DNA from: Marchantia polymorpha subsp. ruderalis
Lineage: Eukaryota > Streptophyta > Marchantiopsida > Marchantiales > Marchantiaceae
Direction of reading: 5' to 3'
Assembly: GCA_037833965.1 (NCBI GenBank)
Contig: AP031354.1
Location: 27,382,001-27,446,000, forward strand
Length of the DNA stretch: 64,000 bases
Positions 39,708 through 49,873 of this stretch are shown here, in pieces; within the stretch, counting starts at the first letter, position 1, and the number at the start of each line of letters is the position of its first letter. A program made the translations under genes and the position numbers. The notes under the pieces are model-generated. The model ran no database searches and had not been told where the DNA came from. It worked only from the letters and a program-made list of their open reading frames with translations.

Positions 39708-42700
39708 CTACACGCCTGCACGGAACCACGCTACACTACACTCCGCGGAACCTGTACTACGTCTCCTGCGCGGCCGACTGCCGCGCACTAGCTCCCTACC
39801 CTGCCACTCTTCCGCTCGACTACGCAGTCCCAACCGTTGCAACGCCGCGGACACCTCCCCCTCGAGGGCGGACATGGTATCCTGTGCCTTCGACAGAAAG
39901 GCCTCGAGCTTCTTCGCTACCTTCCGCCGACTCCTACTGTCGCCTGACAACAACCCGGCTGCGCGCAATTCAAACCCCCGCAGTGTGAGTTTCTCCTGCG
40001 CCTTCACTTCCCAGTGGGCGTAGCCCTTGAGACAGTGGGCGACTCGCCTCGCCGTCTCCACCTTCGTGCGATCCGCCTCCTTCCTGCGATCCTCTTCAAT
40101 GGTCACTAATTGCGATTCGGCTTCAGCACGTTGCGCCCTCAATTCGCCACACTCTGACTGTAAACTGCGGATTAATTCTTCATCCGCCTGCCGTGCGAGC
40201 TGACATTGTTCCAACAACCGCGTCTGTCGCACGAGCTCTTCTGACAAAATCCGATTCTGGGCCTGGTTAGAAATGAGTGCTTCCTTGACCTTCACCTGCT
40301 CCTTGGTGAGCTCGCCCAGTTTCTCATCCTTCATCTTCTCGGAGTGCTTGTAGAATTTCTGATTAAGCTTGTACTGTCCCCACAAGCACTCATGCTTCTC
40401 CTTCAAGTCCCTCAACTCCTGGTCCACTCTAGCTAATAGCTTGCTGGTGTGGACTTTAGTGCGAGTCCGCCTGCGCACTAACTCGATGTAAGATCCCGGC
40501 TGGAGTGGGTCGGCGTATTTATCGACCTTGCGATCCAAGTACCGCAGCAACGGAATCACCTGCTCAGAGAGCGCCGCCGCCGGCGCTCCAACAATTTCCT
40601 CCTCCTCCTCCTCGGTGTCTTCTGCTCCTGACATTTCTTCCGTGGAGCCTCCGTCCTCATCATCCGAGTGGAGAATTTCAGTCGCCATTGATTGCGTCGG
40701 CGACTGCCCCGAGTGGGGCTGCACGTCCTCGACGTGTGCTGCCTGCGAAGGCACGGCTGCAGCCTCGCTGCTCGTCGCCAAAATGTCTAAGGCGGAAGGC
40801 GAATGTATCCGAGCGGCATCCCCGTCGCTCGCTGGTTGATTGCCCACCGCATTCTCTCTGTCGCCGTCGTCCGTCGCCGAAGGCGATCGAGCGGAGGGTG
40901 GCTGCGCGGGGTTGGATTGCGCATCGCGCATCGAGATTTCATCCCGCGGACAGTCACTCCGCTCCTCCGTCTGCTGCTCCCTTGATCGGTCCGTGGGGGC
41001 TGTGCCCGGCCCGTGCGCAGGCGCATGTGCCGGCGCCTTGTCCGCCGCAGGCGTAGCGCCGCGGACATCTATCGCCGAAGGCGACATGGCCGGGGGCCGC
41101 ACGCCCGATGCTCCTTGGCCTATAGGCCCTACCGCCGAAGGCGCATCTATCGGCGTACTTCCCGCCGATGGTGCGGCCTCCGCACGCTCTCTGCTCGTAT
41201 CCCCTCGGCTCGAAGGCCCTGGCGCCGAAGGCGCGAATTGCGGCGCGTGGTGCGCCGGAGGGTCTGGCCCCGAGGGCCGGTGTCTCGTAGGCGGTTCTTC
41301 CGCCGGCTCCTTCCCCTTCCTACGTTGGAACGGGGGTGATTCTTGCCTGTGCACAGGCGGCACGTGTGGAGGTGTTCTGTGCACAGGCGGACTGCTCCTT
41401 CCCACGCGTAAGCGTAGATCCACGTCCACTTGTGTTCGCCGATCCGCGGAGGCTCGTCCGTCCGCGGAGGTTCGCCTGTGCGCAAACGGAACATCTGTCC
41501 GCATCGCACGTGGTAACTCCGGAGGCCCTTGGCCCGTAGGCGGCCTCTCTCCCGACGAGGTTGCAGCGTGGCCCGTCGCTCCTGCGGTCGTCCGCGCTTC
41601 TTCTCGCCTCTCTGGCGACGCACTTCCTATCTCCGTCGCAATCGTCGCCGTGTCTGCACTGTCAGCTGGCAACACCAGTCTGCGTGCCTTCTGCTTCGGC
41701 CGGCTGTATGGCTCGCACAGCGGCCGCGGTCGAATGGGAACAGAGAGTTCTTGATGCTGCTCCTCTTCGGCCTCTTCCCTCCATCGCCGCTTCCGCGGCA
41801 CTCGCGCTGCAGGGGTGTGTCTCCCTTCATCCCTCCGTCTTGATGGGGTAGAAGTCGGTGACTCCTCCGCATCAGTGTCGACCTCGTTCTCCCGCACATA
41901 CTTCCCGGGATGGTCGATGGACAATGGCGGAAAATGTTCAAGCTCCGCCGCTGTCAAACAATTCCGCTGTCGATAAAAATTGATGAGGAAAGGAGAAAGA
42001 TGGTTTAGCGTTCCCCCCTTCTCCTCAAACGCGTGCTGTCGCATCACTCTGTGCAGGATGCTCGCCCAGTGAATTGGAGTTCCCTCGATGACGCACTCCA
42101 CAAAAGAGACCTGCCACAATGTGATGTAGCAGGCGCGGTGCGGCTGCAGTAATTGCATCAGCGCCGCGGACAAAGTCCGGCGAAATCGATCTTTGTAATC
42201 ACGGGTCCTGTACCCATTCTTGGTAGACCTCCCGGTCTTGAACAGCTCCACAAATTGCGCTTCTTCTTGCTTGGTCACCTTGATGCTCTCGCTGTCGAAA
42301 AGGAGATGCCCTGGCATGCCAGCACATCTTCCCAACGCCTGCGCCCAATCTTGGACTGTCCACCGGTCAACATGCGGACGCAATCCGCGCGAGGGTGGTC
42401 CCTGTGGCTCTAGCCACTCGCGCACCATATTCGCGCAGATGTAATTCCATCCCCATAGCAAGAAATCGAGCTTTCTTGCTATTAAGCGCTCTTCGAAAGC
42501 GCGCAGCCCGTTCTGCGGCAGGCGAAGTGGCACCATCCGCAATCTGCTCGGTCTCGTCATTGCGTTCCTGGGGTTCGCTCGCCCGCTCATTCTACTTCCG
42601 CACTGTCCGCGTTTCTTTCTCTCTCGGCAAACTCTAATCGCTCTCAATTCCAAATCACGCGCACTCACTTCTCCCTCAATCAACAAGAAATCTCCTGTGC

Positions 42701-42812
42701 GACGACGACGAGAATGGTCCGCAGCCAGCAGATGGATGCGCGCAGCGCGCACAAGAGATTGGAATCGCGAATTCAAGAATGGGACGCTCTCCGCCGCCCG
42801 GTCGAAGGTCAT
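39708..42812 (-). CDS. LTR-encoded U3 protein, 1,034 aa, intact (element D 3' LTR)
   Basis: Starts at ATG 42810-42812 (MTFDRAAESV) and ends with the family's usual C-terminus (CSVAWFRAGV). It is 16 residues shorter than copy A, mainly through fewer Pro-Val-His-Arg units in the middle region. Domain order is as in A: globular N-terminal third, low-complexity Pro-rich middle, acidic patch, coiled coil. It carries ISNQAQNR in the coiled coil where A and B carry DSEQAQNR, placing D with E as a subgroup. It lies 3' of pol and the polypurine tract on the element's RNA. Function unknown. Confidence 0.86.
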   Translation of the reverse strand: MTFDRAAESVPFLNSRFQSLVRAARIHLLAADHSRRRRTGDFLLIEGEVSARDLELRAIRVCRERKKRGQCGSRMSGRANPRNAMTRPSRLRMVPLRLPQNGLRAFEERLIARKLDFLLWGWNYICANMVREWLEPQGPPSRGLRPHVDRWTVQDWAQALGRCAGMPGHLLFDSESIKVTKQEEAQFVELFKTGRSTKNGYRTRDYKDRFRRTLSAALMQLLQPHRACYITLWQVSFVECVIEGTPIHWASILHRVMRQHAFEEKGGTLNHLSPFLINFYRQRNCLTAAELEHFPPLSIDHPGKYVRENEVDTDAEESPTSTPSRRRDEGRHTPAARVPRKRRWREEAEEEQHQELSVPIRPRPLCEPYSRPKQKARRLVLPADSADTATIATEIGSASPERREEARTTAGATGHAATSSGERPPTGQGPPELPRAMRTDVPFAHRRTSADGRASADRRTQVDVDLRLRVGRSSPPVHRTPPHVPPVHRQESPPFQRRKGKEPAEEPPTRHRPSGPDPPAHHAPQFAPSAPGPSSRGDTSRERAEAAPSAGSTPIDAPSAVGPIGQGASGVRPPAMSPSAIDVRGATPAADKAPAHAPAHGPGTAPTDRSREQQTEERSDCPRDEISMRDAQSNPAQPPSARSPSATDDGDRENAVGNQPASDGDAARIHSPSALDILATSSEAAAVPSQAAHVEDVQPHSGQSPTQSMATEILHSDDEDGGSTEEMSGAEDTEEEEEEIVGAPAAALSEQVIPLLRYLDRKVDKYADPLQPGSYIELVRRRTRTKVHTSKLLARVDQELRDLKEKHECLWGQYKLNQKFYKHSEKMKDEKLGELTKEQVKVKEALISNQAQNRILSEELVRQTRLLEQCQLARQADEELIRSLQSECGELRAQRAEAESQLVTIEEDRRKEADRTKVETARRVAHCLKGYAHWEVKAQEKLTLRGFELRAAGLLSGDSRSRRKVAKKLEAFLSKAQDTMSALEGEVSAALQRLGLRSRAEEWQGRELVRGSRPRRRRSTGSAECSVAWFRAGV

Positions 42813-44058
42813 GGTCGTCTCTTGGTCGTGAAGAACGTCTCACTTGATGGCCGCGCCGGCTGTACGCTGGAACGGTCTTCGCTCTCACGCGCGGCTTCAC
42901 GCTCCGCCGTCGTCGATTAAACTCTCACGCTCGAATTGGCGGATTTGAACTCCGCGAGCGTGTCACCCTCCGGACATGGGGGCGTAGCGCCGAAGGCGAG
43001 TTTTCCGCCTTGCGCGGTACACTTGTTCGTACCGCCCCTCGGCCAATCTCCTTCTGCCTTGACGCGTGCGTCCGCATGTCGGACAAAAATTCAACTCCTG
43101 CCTGTGCGCAGGCAGGGGCCTCGGCGGATTCTCCGCCGGCGCGGAACTTGAACATTCTCCTGTGCACAGGCGTTCGCCTGTGCGCAGGCGAATTCCGTCC
43201 GCGGCGCTGCGCTGGCGCGGAAGGCGTTGACCGTGGTCAGCCGTCTCCGTCCAGTCTGTCCGTTCCTTGTCTCTCCGTCGGCGCTTCCGCCGCCGCAACT
43301 CCGTCCGTCCAAGAGCGCATCCACCCGTGCCGTCCGCATGGTCCGTACCGATTGGATTACTCTGGCGGTCTTCCGACGTACGCTGCGCTGCGCTGGCGCG
43401 GAAGGCACCGTACACTTTCTACCTCACAAGGCGCATTTCTAGGGCCCAAGGCGGATCTCCCGCCGACGCCGAAGTGCCTGTGCACAGGCGAACGCCTGTG
43501 CGTAGGCGGACTTCGCGCCTTCCCTAACCCTACTTCGCCTGTGCACAGGCGAACGCCTTCGTCCGCGCATAGGACAAAACTTGAATCCCCCTTCCGCGTA
43601 GGCGGAATTCGCGCCGGTGGCGAACTCCTTCCGCCGTAGGCGACCGCCTCCGTTTCTTCCAGTAGCGATAACTCCCTAAGTCCTCGTCCGTTCCAAGCGT
43701 TCTTGGGCTCGTTGGAATCAGCGCGTCGAGCTCTTTCCAACGGGATCCTAACTTGGTCAAGGCGCCCGAGGGTTACCTAATTACGAGGGTTTCCCTACAG
43801 CCGCGGACGCAACCTCCGAAGGCGGGTTTTGCGCCTTGCGCCGTAGAGATCCTAACTGCGGAGCTCGCAGGGAGGGTGGTGCCTGACCTTACTACTGCAC
43901 CCCAAATCCCAGATTCTACAAGATCCCTCGAGAATCCCCGCGATCTTCCGGATTCACTCTGTTTTGATGTACCGAAGGCTATTTACAATGCTGCCAGGGT
44001 ACAGTTTTCCAAAAATGTTTTAATTTCCTCAAAATTGCCAAAAGTGGGGTACCACATG

Positions 44059-44069
44059 CCCCCCTCCTC
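44059..44069 (-). other. Polypurine tract of element D
   Basis: GAGGAGGGGGG on the minus strand followed by CA and the 3' LTR start at 44056. Confidence 0.85.
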
Positions 44070-44093
44070 AATTGTGAGCGCCCACGCGAACAC

Positions 44094-46925
44094 TCACATG
44101 TGGTATTTCTTCAACCGCCACCCGTTCACTCGGGTGCCTAACAAATCGCCGGCCAGGTCCGCAAGTTGGATGGACCCATTCGGGAAGACTTCGACAACCC
44201 TGTAAGGTCCCATCCACCTTAGGTGCAGTTTGCCTGGGAATCTGGCATGCCTGCTGTCGTAGAGCAATGCCAAATCATCCGCCTGCAGTAGTACCGGTTT
44301 GATCTTTTTATCGTACCTCTCCTTTCGGCGGAGCTGGATTTTCCTGGTGCGATCTTCGGCGTCTCTTCTCCTTTCATCCAGCAGCGTGACCTCCTGTAAC
44401 CTGTAGAGCTGACTCTCCTCTGCGCCCATCCTCTGCAAATCCATCGTTCGATGTGTGGGTACTTCAAATTCGATTGGGAGGATCGGGTGTTGCCCATACA
44501 CCAGAAAGTATGGTGTCTGTTTGGTCGTGATCTTCTCAGCTGTGCGGTACGCCCATAGAGCGGCTGCTAGCTTCGTATCCCAGTCGTGAGCGTGATTCAC
44601 CGTGACCTTGAGTAGTATTTTACACAGCAGTCCATTGGACTTCTCCGTCAGTCCATTTGCCTTAGGATTGTATGGAGTAGTCTTCCGGTGCTTGATGTGG
44701 AAGTACCGTGTCAGATCTTCGATGATCTGATTCAGAAAATGCGTGCCCCGGTCGCTGACTAGTTCTAAGGGACATCCATAGCGTGTGATGATTGACTCGA
44801 ACAAGAATGCTGCCACTGTGGCAGCATCATCCCTTCTGGTGGCTCTGGCCTCTACCATTTTGGTGGCGTAGTCCGTTGCTACCAGAATGTAGCGCCTTCG
44901 TGTACTTCTAGTCACTGGTTGTATCGGCCCTACAAAGTCAATACCCCACTTTTCGAAAGGTGCTAGAGGCATGATGGGAGTCAGGGGCCAGCGTGTTGTA
45001 GGCGTCGGTCTCCCCGTCCTCTGGCAACTGTCGCACTTGCGGATGTAATCGAGAACATCCTTAAACATGGTCGGCCACCAATATCCCGCATTTAGGATCT
45101 TTGTGACCGTGTTCCTGGTGGCATAGTGTCCACCCGCCTCCTCTGTATGCATCGCACTCACTATCCTTGGTACTTCTGATTCCTCCAGGCATCTGCATAA
45201 GCGCTCATCCGCCATCTTCTTGAACAAAACCCCCTGCTGGAGTTGATACGGGCCTGCCTTATGAATAAAGACAGTTCGCTGTTCCAAATCCATGCCCTCG
45301 GGGCACTGGAGGGTTAGCAGATATCGATACAGGTCGGCATAGCGGGACTCATGTCCTGCAGACAACTGAAATAACTCTTCATCTGGAAAATCGTCCACCA
45401 ATTCCTCCTCTGTCGGCTGTGTCCATAATCGGGACAAGTAATCCGCATTTTCGTGGTGCACCCCTTTCCTGGTCTGGACTGTGTAGGTGAACTCTTGTAG
45501 TAATAACACCCACCTGGCGATTCGACCGGATAGGTCGGCTTTCTTAACTAGGTGTTGCAATGCGTAGTGGTCCACATGGAACACAAACTCGTAACAGATT
45601 AGGTAGTGACGGAACTTTTTACAGGAGTACACCATCCCCAACGCTTCTCTCTCCGTCGTGGTGTACTTCCGCTCTGCTAGAGACAGCTGTCGGCTCGCGA
45701 AGTAGATCGGGTAGTCCTTTTTGTTGTCATCCTTTTGACTCAGTACTACACCGATGGCGAATGCCGAAGTGTCAACGTAAACATGGAATGGTCGATTCCA
45801 GTCTGGACTCCTTAGTACGGGAGCAGTCGTGAGTTTCGCTTTCAGAGCTTCAAATGCTGTCTGCTGGTTCGCACCCCAAGCATAAGGCTCGTCCTTCTTC
45901 AACAACTTGGTCAGGTCCGCCGCCAGTATTGCATACATGTGTATGAATCTTCGGTAGTAGCCCACATGACCCAGGAATGCTCGCAGCTCTCTTAGATTCG
46001 CGGGTGGCTCAAGCTCGAGTATAACCTTGACCTTCTCGATGTCCACCGCAATGCCTTCTGCCGAGACCCGATGACCCAACAAGATCCCACTAGTCATGAA
46101 GAAAAAGCACTTCTCGGGATGCAGCGATAAACTGCTCTCTCTACATTTATCGAAAGTCTGCTTCAAGTGACTTAGGTGTTCAGACCGCTTCCCAAAGACA
46201 CAGAAGTCATCTATGAATATCTCCAGGAACTTCCTCAGTTGTTCCTGAAAGATATTGGTCATCATCCGTTGAAAGGTGGCAGGCGCGTTGCACAGACCGA
46301 AGGGCATCTTGTGGTATGCGTAAGTTCCCCAGTCGGTTGTGAACGTAGTTTTATCCTTGTCCTGTTCACGGATAGACACCTGATTGTAACCTGAGAACCC
46401 ATCCAGGAAGCTATAACATTCATGTCCGGCAACATGGTCTAGAATGGCATCCGTGAATGGTAACGGGTGATGATCCTTGCGTGTTGCCGCATTCAACTTC
46501 CGGAAATCCTGACACACTCGTATCTTACCCGTCAACTTCTTGGGTACGATAACAATCGGCGACACCCACTCACTGCTGAGCACAGGGTAAATAATACCAG
46601 CGCTCAAGTACTTATCTATCTCCTCTTTCACTAGCAAGGAGTACTTTGGGTTGAGGCGATACTGGCGCTGTCGTATGGGTACTGAGTCGTCCAGTAAATC
46701 GATACGGTGCTCCCCATACCGTGCAGGTATCCCCTTCATGTCCTCGATCTTCCAGGCGAAGACGTCGACATAGTGGCTAAGGAACGCCTGTACTTTCCTT
46801 AGCTCGTCTCCTCTCACTGCGCTTGATACCTTCAAGCACTTGCCGGGACTGAGTTGTACTTCGTGACAGTCACTAGGGTCGACAATGCCCTCGGTGTGAC
46901 TCGTCTCACTCCTTCCCAGTCCCAC
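44094..46925 (-). CDS. pol: Pol: reverse transcriptase-RNase H-integrase of element D
   Basis: 943 residues from the GTG at 46925 and open back to the UAG at 46935-46937. It is colinear with the copy A protein: RT with FIDD, RNase H with its four acidic residues, integrase HHCC finger and D,D(35)E core all present. Differences seen include an Asp for Gly change near residue 883 (QADDLALL) and a Thr for Met near 847, both in the C-terminal integrase region, and Ala for Thr near 309. It should be made by readthrough of the gag stop. Coding capacity looks complete although the element's promoter is damaged. Confidence 0.94.
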   Translation of the reverse strand: MGLGRSETSHTEGIVDPSDCHEVQLSPGKCLKVSSAVRGDELRKVQAFLSHYVDVFAWKIEDMKGIPARYGEHRIDLLDDSVPIRQRQYRLNPKYSLLVKEEIDKYLSAGIIYPVLSSEWVSPIVIVPKKLTGKIRVCQDFRKLNAATRKDHHPLPFTDAILDHVAGHECYSFLDGFSGYNQVSIREQDKDKTTFTTDWGTYAYHKMPFGLCNAPATFQRMMTNIFQEQLRKFLEIFIDDFCVFGKRSEHLSHLKQTFDKCRESSLSLHPEKCFFFMTSGILLGHRVSAEGIAVDIEKVKVILELEPPANLRELRAFLGHVGYYRRFIHMYAILAADLTKLLKKDEPYAWGANQQTAFEALKAKLTTAPVLRSPDWNRPFHVYVDTSAFAIGVVLSQKDDNKKDYPIYFASRQLSLAERKYTTTEREALGMVYSCKKFRHYLICYEFVFHVDHYALQHLVKKADLSGRIARWVLLLQEFTYTVQTRKGVHHENADYLSRLWTQPTEEELVDDFPDEELFQLSAGHESRYADLYRYLLTLQCPEGMDLEQRTVFIHKAGPYQLQQGVLFKKMADERLCRCLEESEVPRIVSAMHTEEAGGHYATRNTVTKILNAGYWWPTMFKDVLDYIRKCDSCQRTGRPTPTTRWPLTPIMPLAPFEKWGIDFVGPIQPVTRSTRRRYILVATDYATKMVEARATRRDDAATVAAFLFESIITRYGCPLELVSDRGTHFLNQIIEDLTRYFHIKHRKTTPYNPKANGLTEKSNGLLCKILLKVTVNHAHDWDTKLAAALWAYRTAEKITTKQTPYFLVYGQHPILPIEFEVPTHRTMDLQRMGAEESQLYRLQEVTLLDERRRDAEDRTRKIQLRRKERYDKKIKPVLLQADDLALLYDSRHARFPGKLHLRWMGPYRVVEVFPNGSIQLADLAGDLLGTRVNGWRLKKYHM

Positions 46926-46928
46926 AGT

Positions 46929-46937
46929 TAATTGCTA
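46929..46937 (-). promoter_or_regulatory. Gag-Pol readthrough signal UAG CAA UUA (element D)
   Basis: Minus-strand TAGCAATTA, with the TAG as the last codon of gag and the pol frame in phase. Identical to A. Confidence 0.8.
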
Positions 46938-49787
46938 TTCGTCTTCCGGCTGAATAGCTTCCGTCTCTTCTTCTTCTTCCACCGAACAGCAGGCAACGAA
47001 TCCCACGAAGTAATCGGATTCGGTACCACTGGAATCCGATCGCGCGGTCGACTCACTGTCCTCGCCCGATGTGTAACCTGCACTTGTCGATGGGGTCTCT
47101 CCTTCGTGCCTGACCCTATTCCAGGGCACCGTAATGGTTTTGGTCGGTTCCGAAGGATGAGGAAACTTAAGGCGATGTCTTCGCCAGTCACATCTGACTT
47201 GTGCACCATATAGCCATGGTCGCCCGAGCAGAACGTCATAGCCCTGCTTCATCATCGGTTGAAGGATGATATACGTCAACCGAAAGTCCGCACCCCCGAT
47301 GGTTGTCTTGACATTGCGCAGCATACCTGCAGGCATTCTCCGCGTCTGATCCGCTAATCTCAACACACGCTTCGAGGGTTCGTATTGACTGAACCCCAAG
47401 GCTCTCGCTGTATCCTCCGTCATTATGTTGACTCCTGATCCAGAGTCGATTGGCACTCTGCGTACACAACATCCGGCTATCCCCACATCGATCTCGGGTG
47501 GCCCTTGGTCTTCGCTCTCCACTTGATATACTTGAGAGGATGTGGACGCGCGCGGCTTCCGCGGATGCCGTAGCGAAAGCATCAACATTCTCCGATACGT
47601 CTTATTGTCCTCCAAGAGTTGCTTGAACGTAATGTTCACTTTTCGACTCCCGAGATCTTCAACCAAGTCATAGTGGGCGCGTTGGGGCGCCGGGGTCGGC
47701 GACGCTCTGCGAGGTTCCACGGTGGCTGCCAACTTCGCCCCAAGGGAGGATGTCAGGTCTGGCCGCGGTGGATCCTTTTGAGTGCGGATCGCTTCCTGCA
47801 ACAGGTTGGCTACCTCGTTGCGGATATCCGGAGCATAGTCCCGTTTCAGTAGGCGCACTGGCTCGTCCTCGACTGCTGCCTGGGGGCGCACTGCTGGTGC
47901 CTCCCGCGTAGTCAAAGACTTCCGAGCAGGTCGCGAGTCGGACTTGCTGGATGTCTTCTCCTTTCCTTTTCCCGTCCGGTCGGCGGTTCTTCGTTCGTGC
48001 TTGCGAGTGTCACGCTCTTGCTCCTTGGATTTCTTGGAGCTACGAGTTTCGACCCGTGCGCACATAACCTCTTCAGCCGGCCATTCTTCGTCTTCGCCAT
48101 CCCCGTCTGAACCTACTTCGACCTGGTTAACTTGCACGTCCTCCTTGGCAGGAGTGTTCACAAATCGTACCACTGGCCGAGGGACTGGTGGCTGATCACA
48201 CTCTGGCGCAGTGTGCCCGACCTTCTTGCAATTACTACATGTCGGAGCATAATCGTTTCGCCTTTTTGGATGGGGACACTGCGGTGAGAAGTGCCCAACT
48301 TCCCCGCAATTATAACAAGCTCGCGGTGGCGGTGGGTCAAACGTCCCTGGAGGTGCTCTCCGCCTCACAGGTACCGTAGTGGCCCGATCCACCGGAATAT
48401 ATCGTGGAACTTGCATTGCTGAAACAGTAGGAGGGGTAGGCACCGACTGGACGGCGTAGGCTGTCTCTTCGCTAGCCTCTCCATAGTACTGAGGGTGCTC
48501 TCCATAGTACTGAGGGTGCTCTCCATAGTACGGTTGCGCCCACTCTACTGCGTTGACTGGATATGACGGCCGGGTGGTAAGGCACTCGGTGTTTGCATGT
48601 CCCACCGCCCCGCACGTAGTACACCATAAGTTCGCTCGCACTCTCCCGGGTGATTTTCGGCGATCATGCCCGCCTACCACTTGAACCTTGAGATCGGCGA
48701 AGTCCTTCACAAGGGTCTCCATCTTCGAAGCTATATCCCCCGGCGCTCTGTCCGTAGTCACTCGTCGGATGCCCTTTTTCTTCGCTGACCCATGCTTCTT
48801 CCTCTTCTTCTCCTCCTCCGACGATGAGGTTTCCTCTTCTTCGGATGAAGAACGGTTCTCGTCCGAAGACGATTCCTCCGATGACGGAGTTGTACCTCTA
48901 CGCCGTCTTCGCCCTCCTTTCGGTTTGCGCTCCTTCGACTCCCGTCTCTCTCTCCCTCTTCGGTTGAGAGTGGAAGTTTCGAAGGCTTCTGCCGATGCAA
49001 TCACATCCTCAATAGTGTCGCACTTGCTGCGTCGGCAAAAAGTCTCCATCTCCCGAGTTAAACCGGTCACGTACCAATCCACAGCTTGTTGTACCGAGAA
49101 AGGGGACCCTGGTCCTGTTTTCGGTATTCTGTCGAGGAGGTCCATAAATCTCTCAGTGTAGTCACGCAGACTCTCCTTCTTCTCTCGCTGCAAATTACGT
49201 AACTTCGTCAAAACCCGGCTGTCGTAGCCGAGCTCGCGAAAGCGACGAAGGAACTTCTCCTTCAGCTGGGCCCATGTTGTCAACCCAGTCGGATCGATGC
49301 TCTCGTGATTATACCAACTCCTCGCTTTCTTCCGCAGAAGGCTTGGAAAGATCCTTAGTCGGTCGTCGTCTGCGATCTCGCGATTGGCAATAGACACCGA
49401 CTCGAATAACTTGATGTATGAATCTGCATCGTCGTCATCCCCACTCCCTTTGTACTTCGGGTAGGAATGTTTAGTAATCGGCTGAGGTAGCCGCACATTG
49501 GCTTGTCCGTCCGCCATCAGTGTGTCTGTCGACGGTCCTCGGACGGTCGGTTGTACTTCACTAGGCGGGTCCGTGCAAGGAATATCTAGTAGAACTGTAA
49601 GCACCAAGTTTGGTTCCGAGTCGCCGGGGGTAGGTTCCCCAAGGATGTCGGCCGAACTAGGCTTAGGTACTCTTTTTGGTGTTTTCTTGGTTTGACGCCG
49701 TGTCTCTTCCACGGCCTTCTCTGAATCTCGTCGGAACTTGCGGACAGCTCTAGCACTTAGGTTGCTCCCGCCAGCCCCAGTCGACAT
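46935..49787 (-). CDS. gag: Gag-protease polyprotein of element D, 950 aa
   Basis: ATG at 49785-49787 (MSTGAGGSNL), stop TAG 46935-46937. Same domains as copy A: capsid-like region, charged linker, three CCHC knuckles, retropepsin-like protease with DSGSGVN. It is seven residues longer because the segment EHPQYYG between the first and second knuckle is present twice (a 21-bp tandem duplication near 48480-48530). Ends IQPEDE, without the early stop seen in B. Confidence 0.93.
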   Translation of the reverse strand: MSTGAGGSNLSARAVRKFRRDSEKAVEETRRQTKKTPKRVPKPSSADILGEPTPGDSEPNLVLTVLLDIPCTDPPSEVQPTVRGPSTDTLMADGQANVRLPQPITKHSYPKYKGSGDDDDADSYIKLFESVSIANREIADDDRLRIFPSLLRKKARSWYNHESIDPTGLTTWAQLKEKFLRRFRELGYDSRVLTKLRNLQREKKESLRDYTERFMDLLDRIPKTGPGSPFSVQQAVDWYVTGLTREMETFCRRSKCDTIEDVIASAEAFETSTLNRRGRERRESKERKPKGGRRRRRGTTPSSEESSSDENRSSSEEEETSSSEEEKKRKKHGSAKKKGIRRVTTDRAPGDIASKMETLVKDFADLKVQVVGGHDRRKSPGRVRANLWCTTCGAVGHANTECLTTRPSYPVNAVEWAQPYYGEHPQYYGEHPQYYGEASEETAYAVQSVPTPPTVSAMQVPRYIPVDRATTVPVRRRAPPGTFDPPPPRACYNCGEVGHFSPQCPHPKRRNDYAPTCSNCKKVGHTAPECDQPPVPRPVVRFVNTPAKEDVQVNQVEVGSDGDGEDEEWPAEEVMCARVETRSSKKSKEQERDTRKHERRTADRTGKGKEKTSSKSDSRPARKSLTTREAPAVRPQAAVEDEPVRLLKRDYAPDIRNEVANLLQEAIRTQKDPPRPDLTSSLGAKLAATVEPRRASPTPAPQRAHYDLVEDLGSRKVNITFKQLLEDNKTYRRMLMLSLRHPRKPRASTSSQVYQVESEDQGPPEIDVGIAGCCVRRVPIDSGSGVNIMTEDTARALGFSQYEPSKRVLRLADQTRRMPAGMLRNVKTTIGGADFRLTYIILQPMMKQGYDVLLGRPWLYGAQVRCDWRRHRLKFPHPSEPTKTITVPWNRVRHEGETPSTSAGYTSGEDSESTARSDSSGTESDYFVGFVACCSVEEEEETEAIQPEDE

Positions 49788-49833
49788 TCACCGAGCATGG
49801 CTGCTCGTAAAAACCCCGGTGTTGACGCAACTG

Positions 49834-49851
49834 TCCCCGGCAGCGGCGCCA
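49834..49851 (-). other. Primer-binding site of element D (tRNA-Asp type)
   Basis: Minus-strand TGGCGCCGCTGCCGGGGA, 22 nt inside the LTR edge at 49874, as in A and B. Confidence 0.84.
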
Positions 49852-49873
49852 AAAAGAAGTTGTCGGCTTCTTA

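Larger units (their letters stand above)
38695..44056 (-). repeat. 3' LTR of element D (5,362 bp)
   Basis: Full-length LTR with TATA box (39665-39671), (AC)12 run (38893-38916) and intact U3 frame (42812-39708). Preceded on the minus strand by the polypurine tract at 44059-44069. Confidence 0.92.
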